5,841 bases of DNA from an uncultured Eubacteriales bacterium (GCA_905187655.1 CAJJIV010000057.1:1-5841); one strand, 5' to 3'; shown: positions 1-5,841, counted from the stretch's first letter. The notes: a model not told the origin generated them from the letters alone. Numbers and translations: made by a program.

Positions 1-20
1 CATAATAAAAGAAATTAAAA

Positions 21-1352
21 ATGAGTGAAGAAAATTTATTTAGTGGACAATTGAATTTAGGTAAGTATGAACCACTTGCACAGCGTGTTCGTCCAGAGTG
101 TATTGAAGACTTTTGGGGTCAAGAGCATATTTTGGGCAAGGGGAAACTTTTGTATAGACTGGTTAAAACAAACAGCGTAACCAGTAGTATATTTTTTGGT
201 CCGCCGGGGGTTGGAAAGACCACACTTGCAAGCATAATTGCACACGGTGAAGGCGCTAATTTTGTTACACTTAATGCGGTTAGCAGTGGGGTGGCAGAAG
301 CGCGTGCGGTTATAGAACAGGCAAAAAAGGACCTAGAAATGTATGGCAGAAGGACTTATTTGCTTTTAGATGAATGCCATAGGTGGAGCAAGGCACAAAG
401 TGACCAAGTGCTTGGTGCAATTGAGCAAGGTTACATTATTTTTATTGGTAGCACCACCGAAAACCCTTTTTATTCAATGACAAAGGCAATAGTATCTAGG
501 TGTAGAGTGTTTGAATTTAAACCACTTTCAATAGACACAATTGTAAAAGCATTAAAAAAGGCGATTGTAAACCCTAGGGGGCTTGGTGACTTTAAAATTG
601 AGATAGATGATGAAGCACTTAAAACATTTGCTAGACTTTCAAACGGAGACTTAAGAAGCGCGCTAAACTCACTTGAACTTGCAGTAAAAAGTACTCCATC
701 TAAAAATAATGGTATTGTTACCATAACCAAGGAAATTGCAAGCGAGTCTTCTGGCGGAAGAGTGCTTAGTATTAATGAAGATACCTATTTTGACATGTTA
801 AGTGCATTTTGTAAATCGCTTAGGGGGTCGGACCCTAATGCATCGCTTTATTGGGCGTTTAGACTAATTGAATCAGGGGTGGACCCAGAAGTAATTTTAA
901 GGCGAACAATTGCACATGCAAGTGAAGATGTAGGTCTTGCAAACAACAACGCGTTTCAGGTGGCAACGTCGGCATTGTATGCCTACAAAAACTTAGGGGC
1001 ACCAGAAGGGTTTTTGGCTCTTACTCACGCAATAATAGTGGTGGCAACAAGCCCTAAAAGTAACTCGGTTGTAGAAGCAATGGAATTGGCCAAACAGGCG
1101 GTTAAGGATACATATAGTGACCCAGTGCCTGACCATCTTAAAAACTACAACTTAATGAAAGAAAAGCGCAAGAAATATGTTTATCCGCATAGCAAGGGTG
1201 GTTATGTAAAGCAACAATATTTGCCAGATTCGCTTTGTGGCAAAGAGTTTTATCTTCCAAAAGAAAGTGGCAACGAAACTAAAGTTAAAGAGTTTATGGA
1301 ACTGGTTAAAGCGGTTACCGAGAAAGGTTTTAAGTCAAAAGCCGACAAATAA
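21..1352 (+). CDS. rarA: RarA/MgsA replication-associated recombination AAA+ ATPase
   Basis: This is a complete 443-residue protein of the RarA/MgsA (YcaJ, WHIP/Mgs1) family, cytosolic ATPases related to clamp loaders that act at stalled replication forks. Visible in order are the N-terminal PLAQRVRP motif (residues 18-25) and GQEHILGKGKLL (33-44). Walker A GPPGVGKT follows at 60-67, Walker B LLLDECHRW at 114-122, sensor 1 GSTTENP at 143-149, and SRCR (159-162) with the candidate arginine finger. Sensor 2 NGDLRSALNSLE lies at 208-219. The MgsA C-terminal oligomerisation domain follows, with RGSDPNASLYWAFRL and ASEDVGLA, and the family's late YVKQQYLPD motif. Length is normal for the family. 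The ATG at 21 leaves the usual short N-terminal extension before PLAQR, but its upstream sequence (AAAAGAAATTAAAA) is a poor ribosome site and the promoter lies outside the window. The Walker B loop reads DECHRWSKAQ where proteobacterial members have DEIHRFNKAQ; I think this is a Clostridia-type variant. Function is from family knowledge. Confidence 0.96.
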   Translation: MSEENLFSGQLNLGKYEPLAQRVRPECIEDFWGQEHILGKGKLLYRLVKTNSVTSSIFFGPPGVGKTTLASIIAHGEGANFVTLNAVSSGVAEARAVIEQAKKDLEMYGRRTYLLLDECHRWSKAQSDQVLGAIEQGYIIFIGSTTENPFYSMTKAIVSRCRVFEFKPLSIDTIVKALKKAIVNPRGLGDFKIEIDDEALKTFARLSNGDLRSALNSLELAVKSTPSKNNGIVTITKEIASESSGGRVLSINEDTYFDMLSAFCKSLRGSDPNASLYWAFRLIESGVDPEVILRRTIAHASEDVGLANNNAFQVATSALYAYKNLGAPEGFLALTHAIIVVATSPKSNSVVEAMELAKQAVKDTYSDPVPDHLKNYNLMKEKRKKYVYPHSKGGYVKQQYLPDSLCGKEFYLPKESGNETKVKEFMELVKAVTEKGFKSKADK

Positions 1353-1420
1353 AAACATATGTTTTAATAACAATATTTGTTTAAAAATGGGGGTTTTTGA
1401 AAAAAAATAAGATTTTTTGC

Positions 1421-1448
1421 TTTACAAATAATTTTTAATATGTATAAT
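1421..1448 (+). promoter_or_regulatory. Predicted sigma-A promoter for the phosphodiesterase gene
   Basis: A TTTACA -35 (1421-1426) is separated by 16 bases from a perfect TATAAT -10 (1443-1448). Transcription would start near 1455 and give a leader of about 125 bases before the gene at 1580. The -10 is preceded directly by TG, one base out of register for a true extended -10. A second TATAAT at 1454-1459 has no -35 at suitable spacing. No strong terminator for rarA lies upstream, so read-through could also contribute. Confidence 0.6.
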
Positions 1449-1579
1449 TTAATTATAATAAATGAAGCATAAGCAGAAACTAATTTTTGCTTTGTTTTGG
1501 TCCTTAAAATGGTTTATATGGCATAATTTTTGTTCTAATTTAATATAAATAAAGTAATTACAGTGGGGCGTACCTAATT
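1449..1579 (+). other. Leader region with a 9-bp hairpin and a doubtful 28-codon ORF
   Basis: The stretch between the predicted promoter and the phosphodiesterase start is longer than a simple 5' leader needs. It contains an inverted repeat AAGCAGAAA (1471-1479) / TTTTTGCTT (1484-1492), a 9-bp stem with one G-U pair and a CTAA loop, followed by a broken T-run (TGTTTT). It also contains an open frame from ATG 1462 to TAA 1546-1548, 28 codons, starting MKHKQKLIFALFW and holding three Trp codons, with no ribosome site. I match no known riboswitch or leader family. It may be unstructured spacer. Confidence 0.25.
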
Positions 1580-2320
1580 ATGAATAATATAAAAAATAGT
1601 TGGCTAGTAAAAAGTCCAATAGCGCATAGAGGACTGTTTGATAATCGCACTATTGCGGAAAATAGTTTAACTGCATTTTCAGAATGTGTAAAAAATGGAA
1701 CACCAATTGAACTAGATGTAAGAATAACTAAGGATAAGCAAATTATTGTCTTTCACGATGACAAACTGGGCAGAATGACAGACATAGATGGTTATGCAAA
1801 CAATCTTGACTATGCTGACATAAAAAAAGCAAAATTATTAAAAACGGCAGATGGCGTGCCACTATTAAGCGATGTTCTTAAACTTGTAGATGGCAAAGTT
1901 CCTATTTTAATAGAGATAAAAAATATTAACGGCATTTCTTATGAAAAAGAATTGTGGTCGGTGCTAAGTAAATATAATGGGGAGTATGCAATTCAGTCGT
2001 TTAGTCCGCTTATTTTGGAGTGGTTTAAATTAAATGCGCCACAAATAAAACGTGGTATGCTTGCATCTTCGTTTAAGGGTGAAAAATCTTTAACTTTAAT
2101 TCAAAGGCTTCTTCTTGGAAAGCTTAAACTATATAAGCGCGCCGAACCAAATTTTATTAGCTATCGCTTAAAAGATTTGCCAAATAGACACGTTAAAAAC
2201 GTTTCAAAAAAATTAGATATACCGGTAATTGCCTGGACGGTTTGCTCTGAAGATGACAAACAAAGGGCAAAACAAGTGGCAGATAATTATATTTTTTCAA
2301 AATGTCAATTAGCTTCATAG
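1580..2320 (+). CDS. Glycerophosphodiester phosphodiesterase (GDPD family)
   Basis: This complete 246-residue enzyme is a GDPD-family TIM barrel that hydrolyses glycerophosphodiesters, produced by phospholipid turnover, to glycerol 3-phosphate and an alcohol, using a divalent metal. The family signature is intact: IAHRG at residues 14-18 (catalytic His16 and Arg17), the AENSLTAF helix at 26-33, metal-binding ELD at 44-46 (Glu44, Asp46), FHDD at 58-61 (second catalytic His59), IEIK at 111-114 (Glu112, Lys114), the QSFSP strand in mid-protein and the late AWTVCSEDD motif. Length matches single-domain GDPDs of about 240-250 residues. There is no signal peptide, so it should act in the cytosol, probably on imported or internally generated diesters. 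The ATG is followed within 15 residues by the barrel's first strand, so the start is sound. The upstream G-run (1565-1568) sits 11 bases away, a weak ribosome site. It appears to be a single-gene unit ended by the terminator at 2319-2352. Substrate specificity (glpQ- or ugpQ-like) cannot be decided. Confidence 0.95.
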   Translation: MNNIKNSWLVKSPIAHRGLFDNRTIAENSLTAFSECVKNGTPIELDVRITKDKQIIVFHDDKLGRMTDIDGYANNLDYADIKKAKLLKTADGVPLLSDVLKLVDGKVPILIEIKNINGISYEKELWSVLSKYNGEYAIQSFSPLILEWFKLNAPQIKRGMLASSFKGEKSLTLIQRLLLGKLKLYKRAEPNFISYRLKDLPNRHVKNVSKKLDIPVIAWTVCSEDDKQRAKQVADNYIFSKCQLAS

Positions 2321-2352
2321 CATTATTGGAAACTTCCATTAATGCTTTTTTT
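2319..2352 (+). terminator. Rho-independent terminator after the phosphodiesterase gene
   Basis: The arms AGCATTATTGGA (2319-2330) and TCCATTAATGCT (2335-2346) pair over 11 base pairs with one T-T mismatch and an AACT loop. Seven T residues follow (2346-2352, the first also pairing). The stem starts inside the TAG stop codon at 2318-2320, so translation and termination are very close together. This is the best terminator in the window and isolates the phosphodiesterase gene from the membrane-protein genes. Confidence 0.85.
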
Positions 2353-2418
2353 ATATCCAATTTAAAACTTCTGACAATGGTTTTCTGTGCCCAGTTTATA
2401 AAGTTTTGGCATTTTTAT

Positions 2419-2447
2419 TTTACTAATTAAATTATATTTGTTATAAT
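2419..2447 (+). promoter_or_regulatory. Predicted extended -10 promoter for the first membrane protein
   Basis: A TTTACT -35 (2419-2424) lies 17 bases from a perfect TATAAT -10 (2442-2447). The -10 is preceded by TGT, making an extended -10 (TGTTATAAT, 2439-2447). Transcription would begin near 2454, about 27 bases before the ATG at 2481. The same nine-base extended -10 occurs in the promoter at 4042-4069. Confidence 0.7.
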
Positions 2448-2480
2448 AAAGGAAATTAATTTAATAAAAAGGGGTTAAAT

Positions 2481-3149
2481 ATGACTAAAAAGGTATTAAG
2501 TTATATTGCGTTATCGGCTCTTGGCATTTCAATAATTTTGCTTTTAATAGCTCTTTTTTCTGAAAGCGTAACCATAACCGGCTTTTATGCAAAATTGGTT
2601 GCAACAGCAGGTACACTTACCGTTGCGCCAAGCGTTGCGTTAAATTCCATTACTTTGCTTGTAGACAAAAAGAACAAAATTTCTTATGTTAGTTTAGGCT
2701 TAATTGTAGTTTCAGGTTTAATGTTTTTAATTTTGTTTTGGGCAGGAATTGGGTTCGGCTCGGTTGCCGTTAAAATTTGTTTAACACTTGCAATTTTGTC
2801 TGTTACTATAAACATAATTGTGGGTGACATTTTAAGGCTTGGCAAAAAGTTTTTGTATATTCAAATTCCAACTTATGCGTTTTTTGCCATTTTTGATTTT
2901 TTTATCATCGCACTAATTTTTGGTTCACAAATGCTAGGCAAAAACGGAATTTTTCAGTTGTTTATAGCAGTAATAATTTTGGCTCTTGGTGGAATCATTG
3001 CTCTTGCCGTACTATCTAAAAAGCAAGATGATAATTTTAAAACGGCAACTAAACAATCAGAAGAAATGGTTACCATTTCTAAGCAAGAATATGATAATTT
3101 AAAAGCAAGAATAGCCGAACTTGAAAAGCAACTTAATGACAAAAAATAA
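2481..3149 (+). CDS. Six-helix membrane protein with cytoplasmic coiled-coil tail
   Basis: This 222-residue protein belongs to no family I recognise. It has six predicted membrane helices at about residues 6-26, 39-61, 69-90, 95-117, 127-149 and 157-178. Basic loops DKKNK (62-66), RLGKK (119-123) and SKK (179-181) all fall on one side, with the MTKK start, so both ends should be cytoplasmic. The tail (about 182-222) is hydrophilic. It ends in a short coiled coil whose hydrophobic positions Y204, L207, I211, L214 and L218 follow 3-4-3-4 spacing, suggesting oligomerisation or a partner-docking helix. There is no catalytic motif. A GGGG ribosome site (2471-2474) lies 6 bases before the ATG and supports the start. 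The membrane domain aligns with that of the next gene (TG-aromatic-Tyr-x-Lys, Asn-Ser, Trp, Asn and IQI...Y in matching positions), so the two look like a tandem duplication. Expression is probably from the promoter at 2419-2447. Confidence 0.85.
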   Translation: MTKKVLSYIALSALGISIILLLIALFSESVTITGFYAKLVATAGTLTVAPSVALNSITLLVDKKNKISYVSLGLIVVSGLMFLILFWAGIGFGSVAVKICLTLAILSVTINIIVGDILRLGKKFLYIQIPTYAFFAIFDFFIIALIFGSQMLGKNGIFQLFIAVIILALGGIIALAVLSKKQDDNFKTATKQSEEMVTISKQEYDNLKARIAELEKQLNDKK

Positions 3150-3200
3150 ACCAATACACTTGATTTTTAAATAAAAATTATTATTAATTCATAACAAAGT

Positions 3201-3222
3201 TTTAGCAAAATTTATTGCTAAA
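3201..3222 (+). terminator. Possible weak terminator or hairpin between the two membrane-protein genes
   Basis: TTTAGCAA (3201-3208) and TTGCTAAA (3215-3222) form a perfect 8-bp stem with a six-base loop. The following sequence is TTAATTTAATTT, a broken T-run, and the stem has only two G-C pairs, so termination would be partial at best. It lies 51 bases after the stop of the first membrane protein and 50 bases before the start of the second. Confidence 0.35.
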
Positions 3223-3272
3223 TTAATTTAATTTATTAAAACATACTAACAAAAAACAAGGTAAAATACATT

Positions 3273-3947
3273 ATGAAAAAGTTTTTTTATGCACTAACTT
3301 GCATATCGTTTTTGGGTGGAGTTGCACTAGAATTGTTGTCGGTTTTTGGGGTAATTCCGCTAACTGGCTATTATCTTAAAGCCTTTTATACTTGTATAAT
3401 CATTTTTATTCCAAGTTTGTTTGCCATAAATTCTTCTAGCTTAATTGAAGAACAAAGTGTGGTAGGTGGAATTGGTATTGCTCTTGTTTATTTTGCAACG
3501 GTGCCAATTTTAGAAATTATTTGGCTAGATATGGCATTTAATTCTGGTTATGGCTATATTGTATTTGCAAATGCACTTGTTGCGGTGCTTGTAAACACGG
3601 TAATTGCTTTTAGTTTTCAGCTTAAAAAACGCGGAATTTTAATTCAAATTATGGGTTATGTTTCGTGTATAATTGCATGTGGTTACGGCGGACTAAGGCT
3701 ATATGGCCCAGCTGAATATTACAACAGCAAAATTGTAATAATTGCCTTTATTGCTGGGTGCTTGTTATATTTAACAGCATTAATATTACTTAATTGTTTA
3801 GTAAGAAAGGAAGATGGCGGTGGTGGCGGTGCCAAGCCTAAAAAAGAAAAGAAATCTAAGGCATCTAAAAAGGAGAATGAACCATCTGGCCCGGCAGAAA
3901 TTGACCCATCTATTGGTGCGGGTGGAGGTCCACCAATTGCCTTTTAG
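3273..3947 (+). CDS. Six-helix membrane protein with Lys/Gly/Pro-rich tail, paralogue of the preceding gene
   Basis: This 224-residue protein has no function I recognise. Predicted membrane helices lie at about residues 4-28, 37-58, 65-89, 93-115, 122-141 and 154-177. The basic loop QLKKR (116-120) and the RKE at 178-180 place the C-terminus in the cytoplasm. Landmarks shared with the previous gene are TGYYLK (31-36), NS (53-54), W84, N108, IQI (124-126) and Y129, each displaced by only two or three residues between the proteins. The tail differs completely: five glycines (182-186), a lysine-rich block (188-200), an acidic and proline segment, and a GGGPPIAF end. This charged low-complexity tail is likely disordered and could bind nucleic acid, membrane lipid or a partner; that is inference. 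The ribosome site is weak (AAGGT ending 11 bases before the ATG) and no convincing private promoter is visible, so it may be read through from the upstream gene. Confidence 0.85.
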   Translation: MKKFFYALTCISFLGGVALELLSVFGVIPLTGYYLKAFYTCIIIFIPSLFAINSSSLIEEQSVVGGIGIALVYFATVPILEIIWLDMAFNSGYGYIVFANALVAVLVNTVIAFSFQLKKRGILIQIMGYVSCIIACGYGGLRLYGPAEYYNSKIVIIAFIAGCLLYLTALILLNCLVRKEDGGGGGAKPKKEKKSKASKKENEPSGPAEIDPSIGAGGGPPIAF

Positions 3948-4022
3948 TTTGCCATAATTAATAAGAGAATAAATTAATAATTACATTACCTGCAAAAGTT
4001 TTTGTGGGTATTGTTGTTGTCT

Positions 4023-4069
4023 AAAAAAAATAAAATGCATATTGACACCCCAAAAAAATATGTTATAAT
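4023..4069 (+). promoter_or_regulatory. Strong sigma-A promoter with UP-like A-tract, driving the unknown gene and hemW
   Basis: A perfect TTGACA (4042-4047) lies 16 bases from a perfect TATAAT (4064-4069). The -10 is preceded by TGT, making an extended -10 (4061-4069). An A-tract (4023-4035, broken only by one T) sits just upstream of the -35, where an UP element would contact the RNA polymerase alpha subunits. Transcription would start near 4076. No operator-like palindrome overlaps the promoter, so it looks constitutive. Confidence 0.85.
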
Positions 4070-4091
4070 ACATATAATTATTAATATAATT

Positions 4092-4099
4092 GGGGGAAG
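4092..4099 (+). promoter_or_regulatory. Ribosome binding site that fixes the start at 4105
   Basis: GGGGGAAG lies 5 bases before ATG 4105. The longer frame would begin at TTG 4090, but that codon sits immediately ahead of this site and has no ribosome site of its own. The ATG is therefore the better start and shortens the protein by five residues. Confidence 0.75.
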
Positions 4100-4104
4100 A
4101 AAAT

Positions 4105-4662
4105 ATGAAAAAGAATGATAGCTATCCTTTTTTGTTTAAACAGGGCTTAAGCGATAATTTGCAATTTCCTAAAGGAACAAAGCATATACACATTTTTGTG
4201 CCAGAAAGCGGTCGTGGTTATTATGGTGACAAAAAGATTGCAAAAGATTTTGTTGTGGTGTTTGAAGGTAGGTTTCCAGAAGCAAGATTGTATAGTTCAG
4301 AGATGGAAATTCCTTTTTGGGACAAGGTTAAAGGCACTCATTTTGAAACTGAAGAACTAGTATCTTTTTATAACTTGTCGCCAGACAGAACTACAATTGT
4401 TTTAAGCAATGATGCAAAGGGAAATCTTATTGCACCTTGGGGTATGCATATAAAAAATAGCGAAGCAGAAGGCAAAACAAATGTTGTACTTGCAAGATTG
4501 GGCGTAGAACCACAAAAAAGATATTTAAAAATTTATAATGCTGGCAAAAAACTAGGAAATAGGTTTGGGTCTCATAAATTTGTTATTGTGCCAAATCATG
4601 TTAATGAAGTAAGTGAAGAAGAAGAAAATAGCGATGGCCGAGTTTGCTTAGGCACAATATAA
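4105..4662 (+). CDS. Unrecognised 185-residue soluble protein, co-transcribed with hemW
   Basis: I do not recognise a family. The predicted protein is soluble, with no signal peptide or membrane segment. It looks alpha/beta: hydrophobic strand-like runs such as HIHIFVPE, DFVVVFEGRFPE, TTIVLSND and KFVIVPNHV alternate with polar loops. It has many aromatic residues, only one cysteine (in the last few residues), and an acidic stretch EVSEEEENSDG near the C-terminus. No P-loop, helix-turn-helix, zinc-ligand cluster or other catalytic signature stands out. An in-frame TTG at 4090 could add five residues, but the ribosome site at 4092-4099 points to ATG 4105. It is the first gene behind the strongest promoter in the window and ends 28 bases before hemW, so the two are very likely on one message. 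That may reflect shared expression more than shared function. Codon use and base composition look like those of its neighbours. Confidence 0.8.
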   Translation: MKKNDSYPFLFKQGLSDNLQFPKGTKHIHIFVPESGRGYYGDKKIAKDFVVVFEGRFPEARLYSSEMEIPFWDKVKGTHFETEELVSFYNLSPDRTTIVLSNDAKGNLIAPWGMHIKNSEAEGKTNVVLARLGVEPQKRYLKIYNAGKKLGNRFGSHKFVIVPNHVNEVSEEEENSDGRVCLGTI

Positions 4663-4680
4663 AACGAATAAAAAGAATTT

Positions 4681-4685
4681 GGTGA
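4681..4685 (+). promoter_or_regulatory. Probable ribosome binding site of hemW
   Basis: GGTGA lies 5 bases before ATG 4691. Earlier in-frame starts, TTG 4679 and GTG 4682, overlap this site and are preceded only by AAAAAGAAT. ATG 4691 is therefore preferred, although GTG 4682 remains possible. Confidence 0.5.
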
Positions 4686-4690
4686 AATGT

Positions 4691-5833
4691 ATGAGAAAAG
4701 GCCTTAGTTTGTATGTGCATATTCCTTTTTGTAAAAGCAAGTGCAACTATTGTGCTTTTGTAAGTGAAACAACGGCTGAAGAAAAGGCAAATGCATATTT
4801 AGATTCATTGATAAAAGAAATAAAACTTAAAGGCAAAATATATAACGCTGGCTATGAAGTGTGCACTATATACATTGGTGGTGGCACACCTTCTTGTTTG
4901 CCAGAAAATGCAATTAAAGATATTATGCATAATATATATTTGCATTTTGTTGTGCGTAACGATGCTGAAATTACTATAGAAATTAATCCAAACTCATTAA
5001 CAAAGCAAAAAGTGCAAGAATATCTAGAAGTTGGAATAAATCGGTTTTCAATTGGTCTGCAGTCGGCAAATCCAAAATTACTTAAAATTATTGGTAGAAC
5101 ACATACTGCAGAGGATTTTGTAAAGAGTGTGAATTTGCTTAAAAGTATGGGTGCAACAAATATAAGTTCAGACCTAATGTTGGGGCTTCCTACGCAAACC
5201 ACCCAAGATGTTATAGATAGCATAAATTTTATGGCAAATCTTGGTGTTAAGCATATAAGTGCATATATGCTTAGCATAGAAGAAGGCACAAAGTTTTATG
5301 AATTAAACAAGGCTGGCTTATTAAATCTGCCTAGCGAAAATGAAGTGGTTAAGCAATATAATGCTTGTTATAAAACCCTTAAAGAAAAGGGGTTTAACCG
5401 CTATGAATTTAGCAACTTTGCTATGGACGGCTATAAAAGCAAACATAATCAAATTTATTGGAATCGAAAGGAGTATATTGGGTTTGGGGTGAGTGCGCAT
5501 AGCTATATTAATGGCTATCGCATGGCAAATATATCTAATATTTCTCAATATATTTATCACATACAGAAAGATGAATTCCCTTTGGAATTTAAAGAGGAAA
5601 TAACAAAACAGGAAGCCAAAGAAGAAACAATTATGCTTTCATTAAGACTAGAAGATGGCCTGGATTTATACAATTATCAAATGGAATTTGGCACAAGTTT
5701 ACTTGCTGAAAAGAAAGCTGAAATTACCGAACTAGTTAAAAATAAATTTTTAATTATAGACAAAAATAATCACCTAAAAGCAACCAATAAGGGCTTTTTG
5801 GTAATGGATAAGATTATTTCAATATTAACTTAA
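4691..5833 (+). CDS. hemW: HemW, heme chaperone of the radical SAM (HemN-like) family
   Basis: This complete 380-residue protein belongs to the HemW group, often mis-annotated as oxygen-independent coproporphyrinogen III oxidase. HemW binds heme and delivers it to membrane respiratory proteins, and carries a [4Fe-4S] cluster and SAM. The cluster motif CKSKCNYCAF gives Cys14, Cys18 and Cys21. Phe23 follows, where true HemN has a fourth Cys, which favours HemW. Other landmarks are the SAM-binding GGGTPS (63-68), EINPNSL (97-103), FSIGLQS (119-125), DLMLGLPTQT (161-170), YEFSNFA (238-244), HNQIYW (252-257; HNxxYW is associated with heme binding) and GFGVSAHS (264-271). A C-terminal winged-helix-like region follows. 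Length is typical. I chose ATG 4691 because of GGTGA five bases upstream; TTG 4679 would add four residues. It is the second gene behind the promoter at 4042-4069. In many Bacillota hemW lies between lepA and hrcA; here no lepA precedes it, and the downstream gene is outside the window. Confidence 0.94.
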   Translation: MRKGLSLYVHIPFCKSKCNYCAFVSETTAEEKANAYLDSLIKEIKLKGKIYNAGYEVCTIYIGGGTPSCLPENAIKDIMHNIYLHFVVRNDAEITIEINPNSLTKQKVQEYLEVGINRFSIGLQSANPKLLKIIGRTHTAEDFVKSVNLLKSMGATNISSDLMLGLPTQTTQDVIDSINFMANLGVKHISAYMLSIEEGTKFYELNKAGLLNLPSENEVVKQYNACYKTLKEKGFNRYEFSNFAMDGYKSKHNQIYWNRKEYIGFGVSAHSYINGYRMANISNISQYIYHIQKDEFPLEFKEEITKQEAKEETIMLSLRLEDGLDLYNYQMEFGTSLLAEKKAEITELVKNKFLIIDKNNHLKATNKGFLVMDKIISILT

Positions 5834-5841
5834 ATTTAGTT

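Noticed and set aside
1..20. Tail of an upstream gene.
   Set aside because: Twenty bases contain TAA in more than one frame, so no upstream product or frame can be supported.
1352..1365. Perfect 14-base palindrome AAAACATATGTTTT overlapping the rarA stop codon, as a terminator or operator.
   Set aside because: As a hairpin it has only five pairs with one G-C and a four-T run, too weak to terminate. Nearby A/T runs (1382-1420) also pair only through A-T. Chance palindromes are common in such AT-rich sequence.
2371..2400. Second possible promoter CTGACA (2371-2376) with TTTATA (2395-2400) before the first membrane-protein gene.
   Set aside because: The -10 is poor and the spacer is 18 bases; the site at 2419-2447 is much better and closer to the gene.
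3211..3267. A private promoter for the second membrane-protein gene (TATTAA at 3234-3239 or TAAAAT at 3262-3267).
   Set aside because: No acceptable -35 stands at proper spacing and the region is almost pure A/T, so matches are expected by chance.
3954..3989. Repeated AATTAATAA-like words after the second membrane-protein gene, considered as a terminator or repeat array.
   Set aside because: They are short direct repeats in A/T-only sequence, do not pair into a stable stem, and show no regular array.
4852..5289. A 145-codon open frame on the minus strand inside hemW, and other minus-strand frames inside rarA, hemW and the first membrane-protein gene.
   Set aside because: Each lies antisense to a gene with clear family motifs or consistent membrane topology, has no ribosome site or promoter, and gives a protein without recognisable domains.

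Overview
The window is AT-rich (roughly one third G+C by eye). It carries six complete genes, all on the + strand, with short AT-rich gaps, near-consensus sigma-A-type promoters and Shine-Dalgarno-like G-rich sites of variable strength. Gene content and style suggest a chromosomal segment of a low-GC Bacillota, probably an anaerobic Clostridia-like lineage. That placement is inference, because no rRNA or lineage marker is present. All tryptophans are read from TGG and no open frame needs TGA as a sense codon, so the standard bacterial code fits. I see no tRNA, rRNA, CRISPR array, insertion sequence or phage gene, and no sign of recent transfer.

Region by region: (1) 21-1352 encodes RarA/MgsA, an AAA+ ATPase of replication-fork maintenance. 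(2) 1353-1579 is a gap with a good promoter (1421-1448), a short hairpin and a doubtful 28-codon reading frame. (3) 1580-2320 encodes a glycerophosphodiester phosphodiesterase, closed by a clear intrinsic terminator whose stem begins inside the stop codon (2319-2352). (4) 2481-3149 and 3273-3947 encode two six-helix membrane proteins with no recognised function. They appear to be diverged tandem paralogues: the membrane domains align, but one tail is a coiled coil and the other is a Lys/Gly/Pro-rich low-complexity tail. The first has its own extended -10 promoter. (5) 4042-4069 is the strongest promoter in the window (consensus -35, extended consensus -10, A-tract upstream). It drives an unrecognised 185-residue soluble protein (4105-4662) and, 28 bases further on, hemW (4691-5833), a radical-SAM-family heme chaperone.

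The genes look like three or four small transcription units, not one pathway. RarA, the phosphodiesterase and HemW are ordinary housekeeping proteins. The parts that invite attention are the paired membrane proteins with swapped tails, and the unknown protein that takes the best promoter and precedes hemW. I did not find a convincing new multi-gene defence or mobile system here.
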